From Siphonodentalium dalli (taxonomy: Eukaryota > Mollusca > Scaphopoda > Gadilida > Siphonodentaliidae), in NCBI GenBank assembly GCA_032622095.1, contig CP136069.1, positions 181,589,122-181,653,121 on the forward strand: a stretch of DNA of 64,000 nucleotides, given 5' to 3'. The stretch's first letter is position 1. Every line of letters starts with the position of its first letter. Positions 1-12,154 of this stretch are shown here, in pieces. The notes beneath the pieces are model-generated. The model searched no databases and was not told the DNA's origin. It was given only the letters and a program-made list of their open reading frames with translations. A program made the translations under genes and the position numbers.

Positions 1-939
1 TATATATAAATACGTGTCCATATATATATAGAAGCCACACGCGGGTATTGTGGGAATATTAACTTTCTCAAGTTAACTGATAGGTGATAAACCGTGATTA
101 TGGAGACACGTACGTGCTCGTTATATATGTCTCCCTAATAACTGGTTTCAACGCAATGCATATACAGGTTAGGCTATTGCCCCTAATGAGTACTACTCAA
201 AAGAGTTATATTTGACTTTGTATGCCACCCATTTTTCACTGTATAGGTATTCATACATGTCAATATAAGCCACATAACTCGTTAGCTCTTCATACTTGGA
301 GGTCAATAAACAATAATTATATAACACATTCATTGCGAATGGTTTAATACACCTTCTGATATTGTTGTTGGCACCAATAAAATTATTCTGACTGGTGTCC
401 ATGCTATATATATGCAAAGAAACTCATTAATTGTTTAAGAAAGAATATGTTCATTACAACCAGTTCCACGAACCCACGCAAGACAAAGTTGCATGAAAAG
501 AATCAGGTTCACAAACACTCATGACTTACTGGGTTACTTTATTGTAGCACGATTGTGGGCTACCTGTATTTTATTATAAAAGTAATATATAAATAAAATC
601 ACATAGCTAATTTTCTGTTCAAAACAACTAAACAGAGCTTGTATATTCAAACTCGATATACTGTATTTCAATATTGCAAATAGCAACTGACTGCTTCGAC
701 AATGAGTGTTTTTGTATGGCATTTTATTTACTATTATATTAAAGTAACTTATACAATAGTATTTTCTCAACATCATTACAATTTAATACAGCATGAAATA
801 AGCCACACACGTACTGAGGACACAATGCCCCTTTAAATAATATACATATCCCCTTTAAATTTGATTCATTTAGGGCATTGCCTTTCTAGAAAGTAGGACA
901 GAATTTATAGATGATCCTGGACAAGCGATAAGGGTCTTC
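1..939. other. Intergenic, nothing recognised
   Basis: Short open frames only; none has recognisable domain content. Two nearby CCCCTTTAAAT-like stretches occur near 828-860. AT-rich unannotated DNA. Confidence 0.5.
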
Positions 940-1006
940 TTGGTAACAAAATATGACTGGAAAAATCATACATCAAATTTGGTTCCGATCAAATAACCAA
1001 AACTTG

Positions 1007-1272
1007 AGTTATCCAGAAACCTCAAATTTGGAAAATCCTTACTCTAAAATGGGCCAGAACTCAGTAAAACTTATTCGAAACAAACCCTTAGTATAGACCT
1101 GTATTTGGCACTAAACAGCTAACATACACATTTCCTTCAGACCAAACAGCCCAATTTAAATTTATCGAGAAATCTCAAATTTGGAAAATTTTAAGTAAAA
1201 AGGGTCATAACTTAGTAAAAAATGATTCGGACCGAACCCTTTTTCGAACTTGAATTGTATTTACGCACTGAA
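1007..1272. repeat. Diverged direct repeat, two copies (~153-bp period)
   Basis: The string CTCAAATTTGGAAAAT occurs near 1020 and 1173, each time followed by GGGCCAGAACT/GGGTCATAACT, then a TTCG(A/G)A-type word and an AACCCTT stretch. The copies have clearly diverged. This looks like part of an old interspersed or tandem repeat and not coding DNA. Confidence 0.6.
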
Positions 1273-1939
1273 CATATTTATAAGATATTTAACTCTTTAG
1301 TTCCCACACTAGCTGTATAAGCCACCCCTTCATCTCCCTGCAGCTATAACATAATACCGACGGTGTGTTCCCGGGCATATATCAAGTACCAGACGCTATT
1401 TCCCCATAAGTTTTGGCTTGTCAGAAAGTATCCCGTTGCTCCATAAATGGTGGTAAACCTGTTACTGTGTTGACGCAGTGAAGGTAGGCTGTTGGAGTGA
1501 CAGCTCCAACTGGGGATCATGACCGTAAGCCGGGACGTGTGTCGTAATATGAGAAAATCGACACCTGTGTATAAGAGCCCTGGGCAAGCAAGTATCTTCG
1601 ACATTTCTGTTGGGATTAGTTCAATATCAGTATATCAAACTATATGTATTGTGCGTTTCGTCAGCTCTGAAATGTTGCTTTTAATATTCCATACAAAATC
1701 TCATCATTTACTCAGATTACATGGGTTGAAGTGACCACGACGTGTTTGCACACGAATGTCACATTGTGACAATAAAATAGGTCTTATACAAATGATCCTT
1801 GTTCAGGATTTAGACTCGTCTTATTTTGGAAAGTCACCAACTCCCAAAAGTATTTTGTAAACAATTCAAAGCAAATGTGTTTTGTTTTCTTCTCATAATT
1901 AATACCACAAATATCTCATGATATGGCTTAAGGACTTAA
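1273..1939. other. Intergenic, nothing recognised
   Basis: Overlapping short ORFs on both strands lack known motifs and are taken as chance frames. Confidence 0.4.
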
Positions 1940-2059
1940 TTTCGCGACCAACTTGTCGTCAACGCATGTACATTGTTTCTGGCGATAATGAGTTTCTGTT
2001 GTTTCTGCCAGAACAAATGTATTTCCGCTGGCGAAAAGTGCAGCTAGTCGGTCGCGAAA
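1940..2059. repeat. Foldback sequence with ~14-bp arms
   Basis: TTTCGCGACCAACT near 1940 is mirrored by AGTCGGTCGCGAAA ending at 2059 (one mismatch). A further complementary pair, TGTTTCTGGC and a GCCAGAACA stretch, lies inside. It could be a small MITE or a degraded TIR element; no target duplication was identified. Confidence 0.45.
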
Positions 2060-3181
2060 ATAATCAAATATATTTGTCCGGTATCAATTCAGAACGCTAG
2101 ATATCCTCTATTTCGTTCAGCCAAAATAACGCGATGTTGCACTACGAAATTCAAGTAAGGTTTTAAAATATATTTTCAGAATAGTGATGTTTGTGTTTGT
2201 TTATTACTATAAACTAACATGCAAATGTAACAGTTAACAGAAGTGATAATATAGAACATACACATACAATTCAATTATAATTATTATTCATTGGTAATTC
2301 GCTGTACATACATAAGTATGTTCCGCTTCCAGAGTGCGTAATGCTTACGTGTATATACCGCACGGCTTCTGATTTATTAGCACAAATCAATGGTAATCGT
2401 GATGCAGGCTAGATCATAGGTATACGTGTATGTCATTGGTTTTATGGCGCGTTGTCTAATTACTCAATATCAACTTTGATTTCGACTTCGAAAACACCTA
2501 TTATATAACACGTCGTGCTTGGAAGTTCATCTTCGTGCAAACACTGTATGGCATCACCATTTAAAATTTAGCCGCATTATATAATATAAGAGAAATTTGA
2601 AACAATCCATATACAGGTATATAGGTGTACGATTACACACTATTTTATCACATACGTCAGAAACACCAGAAACATATACCAACATTATCAGAAAAAGGAC
2701 CGCACAATGTACACATTGTATTGATAAAGATATTTCCTTTTACTCAAAAACCAAACATGTTTGAGAAAATAGTTTGTGAACTCTTCGATCAAGCAAATTG
2801 TAACATAACGTCCAACTGAAACATGCATGTAACACCAGCCATTTAATGTTAAGCGGTTTGAAACAATAATACATAACTGTAGCTGAGCTGTCGCGTGTCC
2901 ACCCCTGGTCAAGTGGGCATGCTAATATACTATGATGCCGGTGGTCATGTTGAATTGCTATGATGCGGGTAGGGCAAACTAATTCCGTTACGAAAAAGTA
3001 CCGTTATTTTTCTAAAGTTGTAATTTTCAAGGTGATTGGATAACTAGAGCGATTTGATAAAACAAAAACATTCAAGAACATATATATTTTTGAAAAATAT
3101 AATAATAACTGCGCTGGTGTTTCTAAAACGACGCAAATAGCGATCTTGGTTATAGTCGATTTTCAACTAATGCAACCATTA
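2060..3181. other. Intergenic, nothing recognised
   Basis: No gene-like frame, RNA gene or clear repeat seen. The sequence between about 3060 and 3180 leads into the repeat fragment that follows. Confidence 0.4.
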
Positions 3182-3733
3182 TTAAAGTCACGGGCGACAT
3201 CCGTTGCAGAAATATTTATATTTGTTCAAATCGGCATCAACAGAATGAACGCCAACATACATGTATATACGCCCGTGTCTTTAATTATTATAACCAATGC
3301 CGTGTACTGATATATCATGTATATACAGTTCAACTCATATGCCAAACATAATCAGCGCGTAAATAGTGTATTGTCGTCAAGACGTACAATGGTGTACGTA
3401 AATAACATAACAGACCGAAATTCTATTGGTTATTCGTACAAAAATGATATAAACGCTCTTTATTATTTCCCTATCAGGAAAACAGTAACAAACAACGCGC
3501 TTTATGTGTGTCATATCCAGATCTAAACAAAAGCAATGAAACGTAATTTTTTTGCTTTTGTTTACATAACAAAGGGGAACAAATTGACAATAACATACCG
3601 TTTATGCCATATTTCTGATTGGTATAAGAACAAAGTATGTCCATATCTTACTATTCCTTCTGTTTATGGTGGTTTTTCAAGGATATGAATGTTTTAACAC
3701 CATACCCACCGCGAACGCCGCCCGTATCTTTAA
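3182..3733 (-). repeat. Diverged inverted monomer of the 7-22 kb satellite element
   Basis: Read on the minus strand, this stretch follows the satellite core almost throughout: TTAA-AGATACGGGCGG at 3733, the GGTGGGTATG block, ATAAACAG, the pair of AAAGAGCGTT-like words (RC near 3452 and 3499), the TGATTATG block near 3355, and a terminal CGTTGCAGAAATATT next to TTAAAGTCACGGGCG at 3182. Both ends carry TTAA, as a TTAA-targeting transposon would. There is an extra insert near 3240-3310 that contains another CGCCCGTGTCTTTAA end. Divergence is much greater than between units of the main array, so this is an older dispersed copy. Confidence 0.75.
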
Positions 3734-3976
3734 AAATATTTCGCAATAAATTTGTTTTTGAATGTTATAATTTGGTTTGAAATAATAACTGAGTCAAATC
3801 GTGCATTTCACCAAATTTGAAATTATATCATGAAATGTGTTGCGTGAACAATTAATATAATTGGATAGTTCGAATGTTAACTGAGTATAGCAATATACAG
3901 TAGATACACATTGGGTTCTCTGTGATGTCCATGCATTATATATCTCATAACCATAATCCATAATTGTTCGGAACGT
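3734..3976. other. 3' flank of the transposase gene
   Basis: AT-rich sequence between the inverted satellite monomer and the transposase stop codon. TTAA tetramers occur near 3851 and 3875, but neither is followed by a terminal inverted repeat that I could match on the other side of the gene. Confidence 0.4.
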
Positions 3977-5626
3977 TCAACTACAATGATACTTGAAATG
4001 GCAACCGTCCTTACATAGATGAACATTGGAGAGTTTGCAACCAAATACAGTTTCTTTTCTTTCTTTTGAGTTCAGATGAACCCGACATCGGTTCTTGCGT
4101 CCCATGTGTGTGGACACGTGTCCGTTTGAGTTTTCTGGTGATACATTGAGGGCACGTGGCTCTTCTTGTGCTTTGAGTTTTCTAGAAGAATATTCTGCAA
4201 TCAGTTGATGAGCCAGTTCAATACTAAAATCCATATGCGTGAACACCTTCTTAGAATTATGTCTCTTTGATGTTTCTTTGAACAAGATGAAACTGTTAAC
4301 TATTGATGAATTGGCGACCAACCAGAAGAAGCATTTCCATGCTTTTTTCCTTTCGCGACCGAGGAGATACGTCATCCTCAACTGATCATGTTTGTCAACA
4401 CCATTCATGTACTTGTTGTACATGAATATGCTCATCGGCTGAGTCACTTCAAAAAATGTTTTTCCCTGGCGCCGATTAGCCATGATATCTGTCGTTGGGT
4501 CAGTCATCGTGCCAAGGGTGAACACTTGTTTCTTGTCCTGCCATACCGTTGCCGTGAGAAATTCGCCATCCTGCCTAGTGTTATAGTCACCTCGATTCAT
4601 TTTCTTCAGTCGCTGTAAATCCTTCGGTAATCCTTTCCTGTTCTGCCAAACGGTGCCACACGAGTAAAACCCATCGTTTAGTAAGTCCTGCATGAGGTGC
4701 ACACTCGTAAAATAGTTATCAAAGAACAAACAGTAATTTTTGTCACACAAATCCGATGACAATGACGTAACCACATCATACCCGAGACCTTTTCCAGACG
4801 GTTTGAAATAATGCTTTCCGAGGTATACTTCAAAGTTTAACAGATAGGCATTGGTGGCATCGTACATCATCCATATTTTGATCCCTCGTTTTATTGGTTT
4901 TGCCGGCATGTATTGCTTGTAGGAGAGACGTCCCGTCCATTTTATCATTCCTTCGTCGACAGATATATATTGCGAAGGCAAGTAACACGATTTCAATGTT
5001 GTTAGTGATGAGTCGATGATGTCGCGAACCTTATATAGTGGATCGTACGAATCTGTCCCTTTAGCAGGTTCGCTCTCTCGGTCACTGACGTGGAAGTATT
5101 CTGTGATTTTTTCAAATCTGCGCCGATTCATAACTTTGCTGATGCCGGCGTTTCCGATAAACTCATCATGTGACCAGTACTGCTTGTATGAGGGAAGGTC
5201 ATTCACACCCATCATGATGTTCATACCGATGTACGCACGAAGTTCTAGTTCCGAAATATCAGACCAGTATTTATCAGTCTCGCCCTTTTCTTCCATTTTC
5301 CATTTGGCATAGTTGTTAGTATGCCTGGCTATTTCGGCATACTTCGATGGCGAGAACATAAAATTGAAATATTCCAAAGCTGTTGCTGTATCAGTATCGA
5401 ATTCATCTGGTATAACTGGCCCTGTCCTTTGGGTAAATGGCTGAAGTGATACCTTTCGAAGTTTATTTGACCAGCCAATCGGGTTATTATTCAAGCTGCT
5501 ATCATCGATGGAGGTCACATTGTCGCTGGTAGCAGGGGCAGAGTAATCGTCGTCTGAATCTTCTGATGACGAGGAACCGCAATCTCCGCTAAAATCGCTA
5601 TCATCTCCCATTAACATGTCGATCAC
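3977..5626 (-). CDS. piggyBac-family transposase (DDE, TTAA-specific type)
   Basis: A 549-residue single-exon protein whose family transposes DNA by excision and insertion at TTAA in the nucleus. An acidic Ser/Asp-rich N-terminus (residues about 8-44) is followed by the transposase core (about 78-450). The catalytic triad is visible: D224 in SVDEGMIKWTGR, D303 in CLFFDNYFTS and D411 in MNGVDKHDQ. A C-terminal Cys/His cluster (C514, C530, C538, C542, C548 with several His) matches the cysteine-rich end-binding domain of the family. Length is normal and there are no stops or frameshifts, which suggests recent activity or host retention. The ATG at 5626 gives the expected acidic start. It sits between an inverted satellite monomer (3182-3733) and the satellite array (from 7012). 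Its own element ends were not found. Very confident on family; unsure whether it is mobile, domesticated or recently inactivated. Confidence 0.95.
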   Translation of the reverse strand: MIDMLMGDDSDFSGDCGSSSSEDSDDDYSAPATSDNVTSIDDSSLNNNPIGWSNKLRKVSLQPFTQRTGPVIPDEFDTDTATALEYFNFMFSPSKYAEIARHTNNYAKWKMEEKGETDKYWSDISELELRAYIGMNIMMGVNDLPSYKQYWSHDEFIGNAGISKVMNRRRFEKITEYFHVSDRESEPAKGTDSYDPLYKVRDIIDSSLTTLKSCYLPSQYISVDEGMIKWTGRLSYKQYMPAKPIKRGIKIWMMYDATNAYLLNFEVYLGKHYFKPSGKGLGYDVVTSLSSDLCDKNYCLFFDNYFTSVHLMQDLLNDGFYSCGTVWQNRKGLPKDLQRLKKMNRGDYNTRQDGEFLTATVWQDKKQVFTLGTMTDPTTDIMANRRQGKTFFEVTQPMSIFMYNKYMNGVDKHDQLRMTYLLGRERKKAWKCFFWLVANSSIVNSFILFKETSKRHNSKKVFTHMDFSIELAHQLIAEYSSRKLKAQEEPRALNVSPENSNGHVSTHMGRKNRCRVHLNSKERKETVFGCKLSNVHLCKDGCHFKYHCS

Positions 5627-6247
5627 TTGCTGTTTCGAACCCCCTCAGGAAGAAAACAAACAGTAGGACAAACCTTTTGGGACCAAACGACATTATTACA
5701 AAACGCCCTCGGTTGATATAAGTTATCTGGTTGAGGGAGAAAACAAATAACTTGCATTTGGCGTCGACGGCAAAACATGTTCTCTGGTGCATATCTTGGT
5801 CGGATTTTGTCGTTAAATAATTTAGCACGGGATACAATCCATACAATTGGGACATTGGTCATGGCATGGTACATGGAAGTTGACATCAGCATGTTTATAG
5901 GGACAAGCACATTTGGTATAATTCGGCCAAAATAAATCATTAACCAAATGATGCAATACCGGAAAATGCTCTCGTGCAGAATAGACATGTATGTATATAC
6001 AGGTGTTCCAATCTCGGTAGCTCGAGCGAGAACAGCATTGTTAACATACGGCCGGTTCTGCCAAGTGCGCAACATAAACATGACACGGACCGCACCTCCC
6101 CAAGCTGCCTTCATAAGGACAATATAATATCATGCAGCCAATTGCCCTGTATGCATTTGTTGGCAATCAGGCAAGTTGTTAGCTAAAGCGGAAATGAATA
6201 TATTAACCAGTGCACATGGACTTGCAACGCGCTCCGCTCCCATTCCA
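5627..6247. other. 5' flank of the transposase gene
   Basis: Long minus-strand open frames overlap here (5623-6114), but the encoded sequence resembles no known domain and I treat them as chance. A promoter for the transposase would lie here; no convincing TATA or initiator can be assigned. Confidence 0.4.
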
Positions 6248-6315
6248 TGCATCCAAACGGCCTCTATGCGCTGTCCCTATTATACATGTACTCGGATAGA
6301 GGCAGTTTGGATGCA
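6248..6315. repeat. Short hairpin, 20-bp arms
   Basis: TGCATCCAAACGGCCTCTAT at 6248 is the reverse complement of ATAGAGGCAGTTTGGATGCA ending at 6315 with one mismatch (19 of 20). The loop is about 28 bp. It is upstream of the transposase; function unknown, most likely a small foldback element. Confidence 0.7.
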
Positions 6316-7011
6316 CGTTTTACGTTAATAGTACGGTAGTATTATTAAAGTCAAGGGGATCGATACAATACCCCCGTTTACCATCACTAGAAAATCTGAC
6401 AAATTTAGCCCATTTATCCAACAATGGCATCTATATCGCCATGGGTGGGTCGGCGATTGATTCTTTCATTTTAAACCATACATGTACAAACGCTCATCAA
6501 TTTCATTTCTATATGCAAGCATTTAGTATTTTCTTCTGAATATTGTCTCCCAACAGCGTCAAAAAGCAAGGTCTGGGTGGCGCAAACGATGTGGCCCGGC
6601 ACGCATCCAGCTTATTATAATTACAAAACGATCGAACAATCAACTAAAACGTTTAGCGCTCAATGATCACTTGTTGTCTGATAATGTATCTATGCACACG
6701 TCGTCATTATCTATTTTTAACAACCAAATTAGAGGGTAATTATGAAATATTCATTACTGTTTGAACTCTCCATCGCGATTCGCGATCGCATCTACAAACA
6801 ACTCGACATATGAAGCTGGGTGTGTTCATTTGCTACAATGAGTATAAGACTGAACAAAGACACCCAACCCCTCCCCCACACGTTTCAAACGAAAACATTG
6901 TCCCGTTAGAAATGTCCTTAAAGTGTTTGTCGGAAAGTGTCATATGCCATGATGACATGTAAATAAACGACGAATGGAGATATCGTACGTTGATAACTGC
7001 TTATTGCTATA
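6316..7011. other. Intergenic, nothing recognised
   Basis: No gene or clear repeat seen. A TTAAAG followed by TCAAGGGGATCG occurs near 6347, but its partner end is not visible. Confidence 0.4.
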
Positions 7012-7190
7012 TTAAAGATACGGGCGGCGGTGGCAGTGGGTATGCTGTTAAAATATTCACATCCGTCAAAAACAGCCATAAACCTTTGGGAGACTCTTGA
7101 AATAATCCGACCTTATGGAGAATCTCGATATATCATTTTCTATGCAACGCGTAGCTTCTGGGTAAGGTGAGGGCATTTGTTATTAATCGA
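7012..7190 (+). repeat. Rearranged partial unit at the left edge of the array
   Basis: TTAAAGATACGGGCGGCGG begins a unit but jumps, just after CCATAAAC near 7084, to the GGGAGACTCTTGAAATAATCC block, so most of the core and subrepeats are missing. A second junction near 7190-7203 lacks the left TIR of the next unit. Edge units are commonly degenerate in satellites. Confidence 0.7.
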
Positions 7191-8238
7191 AAAAAAAACC
7201 GGTGTTGGCGGTGGGTATGCTGTTAAAATATTCATCTCCGTCAAAAACCGCCATAAACAGAAATAGTAAAATATAGGCAGAATTTGTTGTTATATCATAC
7301 AGAACTATGGCATAAACAGTACGTTACGTTTCCTGACTTTTGTATAGATCCGGATATGGTAAGCATAAAGAGCGTTGTTTGTTACTATATTTCTTATATG
7401 GAAATAATGAAGAGCGTTTATATAATGTTTGTGTGATTAACCAATTTGATTGCGTTGTGTTATGTAAACAGAAGCAAAACTTCTGTAACACGAGCATGCT
7501 GTTGTTTACGCAATCATCGTACACATTGAGGACAATACACTATTCATGCGCTGATTACGTTTGTATATGAACAAATCTGTATATATTTTAATATTCCATC
7601 TGTTGGTGGCGATTTGACCACATATTAATATTTCTGCAACGAACACCGCCCGTGCCTTTAATTATTATAACCAATGCCATGTACTGATATACATATACAT
7701 ATAGCTAACAAAATTAACGACATTAGGGAGACTCTTGAAATAATCCGACCTTAGGGAGACATCTCGACAAAGCTATATATATTTTAATATTCCATCTGTT
7801 GGTGGCGATTTGATCACATATGAATAGTTCTGCAACGAACGCCACCCGTGCCTTTAATTATTATAACCAATGCCATGTACTGATATACATATACATATAG
7901 CTAACAAAATTAACGACATTAGGGAGACTCTTGAAATAATCCGACCTTAGGGAGACATCTCGACAAAGCTATATATATTTTAATATTCCATCTGTTGGTG
8001 GCGATTTGATCACATATGAATAGTTCTGCAACGAACGCCGCACGTGCCTTTAATTATTATAACCAATACCATGTAATGATATACATATACCTAACAACAT
8101 GAAACGACATTCGGGAGACTCTTGAAATAATCCGACCTTAGGCCGACATCTCAATATATCATTTTCCATGCAACGTGCAGCTTCATGGTATGGTGTGAGC
8201 ATTTGGTATTAATAAAAAAACATCTTTTATTGCTCATA
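7191..8238 (+). repeat. First near-complete unit (short core, three subrepeats)
   Basis: It carries the short core found in alternating units: CAGTACGTTACG near 7318 where other units have a further 49 bp. Three ~196-bp subrepeats follow, beginning near 7591, 7787 and 7983. Its left TIR is lost at the rearranged array edge. Confidence 0.75.
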
Positions 8239-8762
8239 TTATAGATACGGGCGGTGTTGGCGGTGGGTATGCTGTTAAAATATTCATCTCCGTCAAAAAC
8301 CGCCATACACAGAAATAGTAAAATATAGGCAGAATCTGTTGTTATATCTAACCGAAATATGGCATAAACAGTATGTTATTGTCATTTGTTTTCACTTTGT
8401 TGTGCAAACAAAAGGAAAAAACCGTTACGTTTCCTGACTTTTGTATAGATCCGGATATGGTAAGCATAAAGAGCGTTGTTTGTTACTATTGTTCTTATAT
8501 GGAAGTAATGAAGAGCGTTTATATAATGTTTGTGTGATTAACAAATATGATTGCGTTGTGTTTTGTAAACAGAAGCAAAACTTCTGTAACACGAGCATGC
8601 TGTTGTTTACGCAATCATCGTACACATTGAGGACAATACACTATTCACGCGCTGATTACGTTTGCATATGAACAAAACTGTACATATTTTAATATTCCAT
8701 CTGTTGGTGGCGATTTGACCACATATTAATATTTCTGCAACGAACACCGCCCGTGCCTTTAA
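8239..8762 (+). mobile_element. Representative TIR-bounded element inside a satellite unit (~524 bp)
   Basis: The left end reads TTATAGATACGGGCGGTGTT and the right end, read inward on the minus strand, TTAAAGGCACGGGCGGTGTT. These match at 17 of 20 positions, and in other units the left tetramer is TTAA. TTAA at both ends is the target site of piggyBac and Kolobok/T2 elements. No transposase is encoded, so this would be a non-autonomous (MITE-like) element. The same segment recurs in every unit, shortened to ~476 bp where the core carries the 49-bp deletion (e.g. 9144-9619). Confidence 0.7.
8373..8421 (+). repeat. 49-bp segment present in some units, absent in others
   Basis: Between ATAAACAGTA and CGTTACGTTTCCTGAC full cores carry a 49-bp stretch containing TTTTCACTTTGTTGTGC. 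Alternating units lack exactly this stretch, giving CAGTACGTTACG (7318, 9276, 11234, 13192, 15150). It separates the unit types together with subrepeat number. Confidence 0.85.
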
Positions 8763-10196
8763 TTATTATAACCAATGCCATGTACTCATATACATATACA
8801 TATAGCTAACAAAATTAACGACATTAGGGAGACTCTTGAAATAATCCGACCTTAGGGAGACATCTCGACAAAGCTATATATATTTTAATATTCCATCTGT
8901 TGGTGGCGATTTGATCACATATGAATAGTTCTGCAACGAACGCCGCCCGTGCCTTTAATTATTATAACCAATACCATGTAATGATATACATATACCTAAC
9001 AACATGAAACGACATTCGGGAGACTCTTGAAATAATCCGACCTTAGGCAGACATCTCAATATATCATTTTCCATGCAACGTGCAGCTTCAGGGTATGGTG
9101 AGAGCATTTGGTATTAATAAAAAAACATCTTTTATTGCTCATATTAAAGATACGGACTGTCTTTGGCGGTGGGTATGCTGCTAAAATATTCAGCTCCGTC
9201 AAAAACCGCCATAAACAGAAATAGTAAAATATAGGCAGAATTTGTTGTTATATCATACAGAACTATGGCATAAACAGTACGTTACGTTTCCTGACTTTTG
9301 TATAGATCCGGATATGGTAAGCATAAAGAGCGTTGTTTGTTACTATATTTCTTATATGGAAATAATGAAGAGCGTTTATATAATGTTTGTGTGATTAACC
9401 AATTTGATTGCGTTGTGTTATGTAAACAGAAGCAAAACTTCTGTAACACGAGCATGCTGTTGTTTACGCAATCATCGTACACATTGAGGACAATACACTA
9501 TTCATGCGCTGATTACGTTTGTATATGAACAAATCTGTATATATTTTAATATTCCATCTGTTGGTGGCGATTTGACCACATATTAATATTTCTGCAACGA
9601 ACACCGCCCGTGCCTTTAATTATTATAACCAATGCCATGTACTGATATACATATACATATAGCTAACAAAATTAACGACATTAGGGAGACTCTTGAAATA
9701 ATCCGACCTTAGGGAGACATCTCGACAAAGCTATATATATTTTAATATTCCATCTGTTGGTGGCGATTTGATCACATATGAATAGTTCTGCAACGAACGC
9801 CACCCGTGCCTTTAATTATTATAACCAATGCCATGTACTGATATACATATACATATAGCTAACAAAATTAACGACATTAGGGAGACTCTTGAAATAATCC
9901 GACCTTAGGGAGACATCTCGACAAAGCTATATATATTTTAATATTCCATCTGTTGGTGGCGATTTGATCACATATGAATAGTTCTGCAACGAACGCCGCA
10001 CGTGCCTTTAATTATTATAACCAATACCATGTAATGATATACATATACCTAACAACATGAAACGACATTCGGGAGACTCTTGAAATAATCCGACCTTAGG
10101 CCGACATCTCAATATATCATTTTCCATGCAACGTGCAGCTTCATGGTATGGTGTGAGCATTTGGTATTAATAAAAAAACATCTTTTATTGCTCATA

Positions 10197-12154
10197 TTAT
10201 AGATACGGGCGGTGTTGGCGGTGGGTATGCTGTTAAAATATTCATCTCCGTCAAAAACCGCCATACACAGAAATAGTAAAATATAGGCAGAATCTGTTGT
10301 TATATCTAACAGAAATATGGCATAAACAGTATGTTATTGTCATTTGTTTTCACTTTGTTGTGCAAACAAAAGGAAAAAACCGTTACGTTTCCTGACTTTT
10401 GTATAGATCCGGATATGGTAAGCATAAAGAGCGTTGTTTGTTACTATTGTTCCTATATGGAAATAATGAAGAGCGTTTATATAATGTTTGTGTGATTAAC
10501 AAATATGATTGCGTTGTGTTTTGTAAACAGAAGCAAAACTTCTGTAACACGAGCATGCTGTTGTTTACGCAATCATCGTACACATTGAGGACAATACACT
10601 ATTCACGCGCTGATTACGTTTGCATATGAACAAAACTGTACATATTTTAATATTCCATCTGTTGGTGGCGATTTGACCACATATTAATATTTCTGCAATG
10701 AACACCGCCCGTGCCTTTAATTATTATAACCAATGCCATGTACTCATATACATATACATATAGCTAACAAAATTAACGACATTAGGGAGACTCTTGAAAT
10801 AATCCGACCTTAGGGAGACATCTCAACAAAGCTATATATATTTTAATATTCCATCTGTTGGTGGCGATTTGATCACATATGAATAGTTCTGCAACGAACG
10901 CCGCCCGTGCCTTTAATTATTATAACCAATACCATGTAATGATATACATATACCTAACAACATGAAACGACATTCGGGAGACTCTTGAAATAATCCGACC
11001 TTAGGCAGACATCTCAATATATCATTTTCCATGCAACGTGCAGCTTCTGGGTATGGTGAGAGCATTTTGTATTAATAAAAAAACATCTGTTATTGCTCAT
11101 ATTAAAGATACGGACTGTCTTTGGCGGTGGGTATGCTGCTAAAATATTCAGCTCCGTCAAAAACCGCCATAAACAGAAATAGTAAAATATAGGCAGAATT
11201 TGTTGTTATATCATACAGAACTATGGCATAAACAGTACGTTACGTTTCCTGACTTTTGTATAGATCCGGATATGGTAAGCATAAAGAGCGTTGTTTGTTA
11301 CTATATTTCTTATATGGAAATAATGAAGAGCGTTTATATAATGTTTGTGTGATTAACCAATTTGATTGCGTTGTGTTATGTAAACAGAAGCAAAACTTCT
11401 GTAACACGAGCATGCTGTTGTTTACGCAATCATCGTACACATTGAGGACAATACACTATTCATGCGCTGATTACGTTTGTATATGAACAAATCTGTATAT
11501 ATTTTAATATTCCATCTGTTGGTGGCGATTTGACCACATATTAATATTTCTGCAACGAACACCGCCCGTGCCTTTAATTATTATAACCAATGCCATGTAC
11601 TGATATACATATACATATAGCTAACAAAATTAACGACATTAGGGAGACTCTTGAAATAATCCGACCTTAGGGAGACATCTCGACAAAGCTATATATATTT
11701 TAATATTCCATCTGTTGGTGGCGATTTGGTCACATATGAATAGTTCTGCAACGAACGCCACCCGTGCCTTTAATTATTATAACCAATGCCATGTACTGAT
11801 ATACATATACATATAGCTAACAAAATTAACGACATTAGGGAGACTCTTGAAATAATCCGACCTTAGGGAGACATCTCGACAAAGCTATATATATTTTGAT
11901 ATTCCATCTGTTGGTGGCGATTTGATCACATATGAATAGTTCTGCAACGAACGCCGCACGTGCCTTTAATTATTATAACCAATACCATGTAATGATATAC
12001 ATATTCCTAACAACATGAAACGACATTCGGGAGACTCTTGAAATAATCCGACCTTAGGCCGACATCTCAATATATCATTTTCCATGCAACGTGCAGCTTC
12101 ATGGTATGGTGTGAGCATTTGGTATTAATAAAAAAACATCTTTTATTGCTCATA
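10197..12154 (+). repeat. Higher-order repeat copy 2
   Basis: Units at 10197 (905 bp) and 11102 (1053 bp). Nearly identical to copy 1 apart from scattered single-base changes, for example in the GGAAATAATG block. Confidence 0.9.

Larger units (their letters stand above)
8239..10196 (+). repeat. Higher-order repeat copy 1 (905 + 1053 bp)
   Basis: A 905-bp unit with full core and two subrepeats (8239-9143), then a 1053-bp unit with the 49-bp-deleted core and three subrepeats (9144-10196). The total of 1958 bp equals the distance between equivalent positions in the next copy. Confidence 0.9.

Noticed and set aside
5623-6114. 163-residue minus-strand frame upstream of the transposase
   Set aside because: No domain, low-complexity hydrophobic sequence, and no extension of the transposase fold; probably a chance frame.
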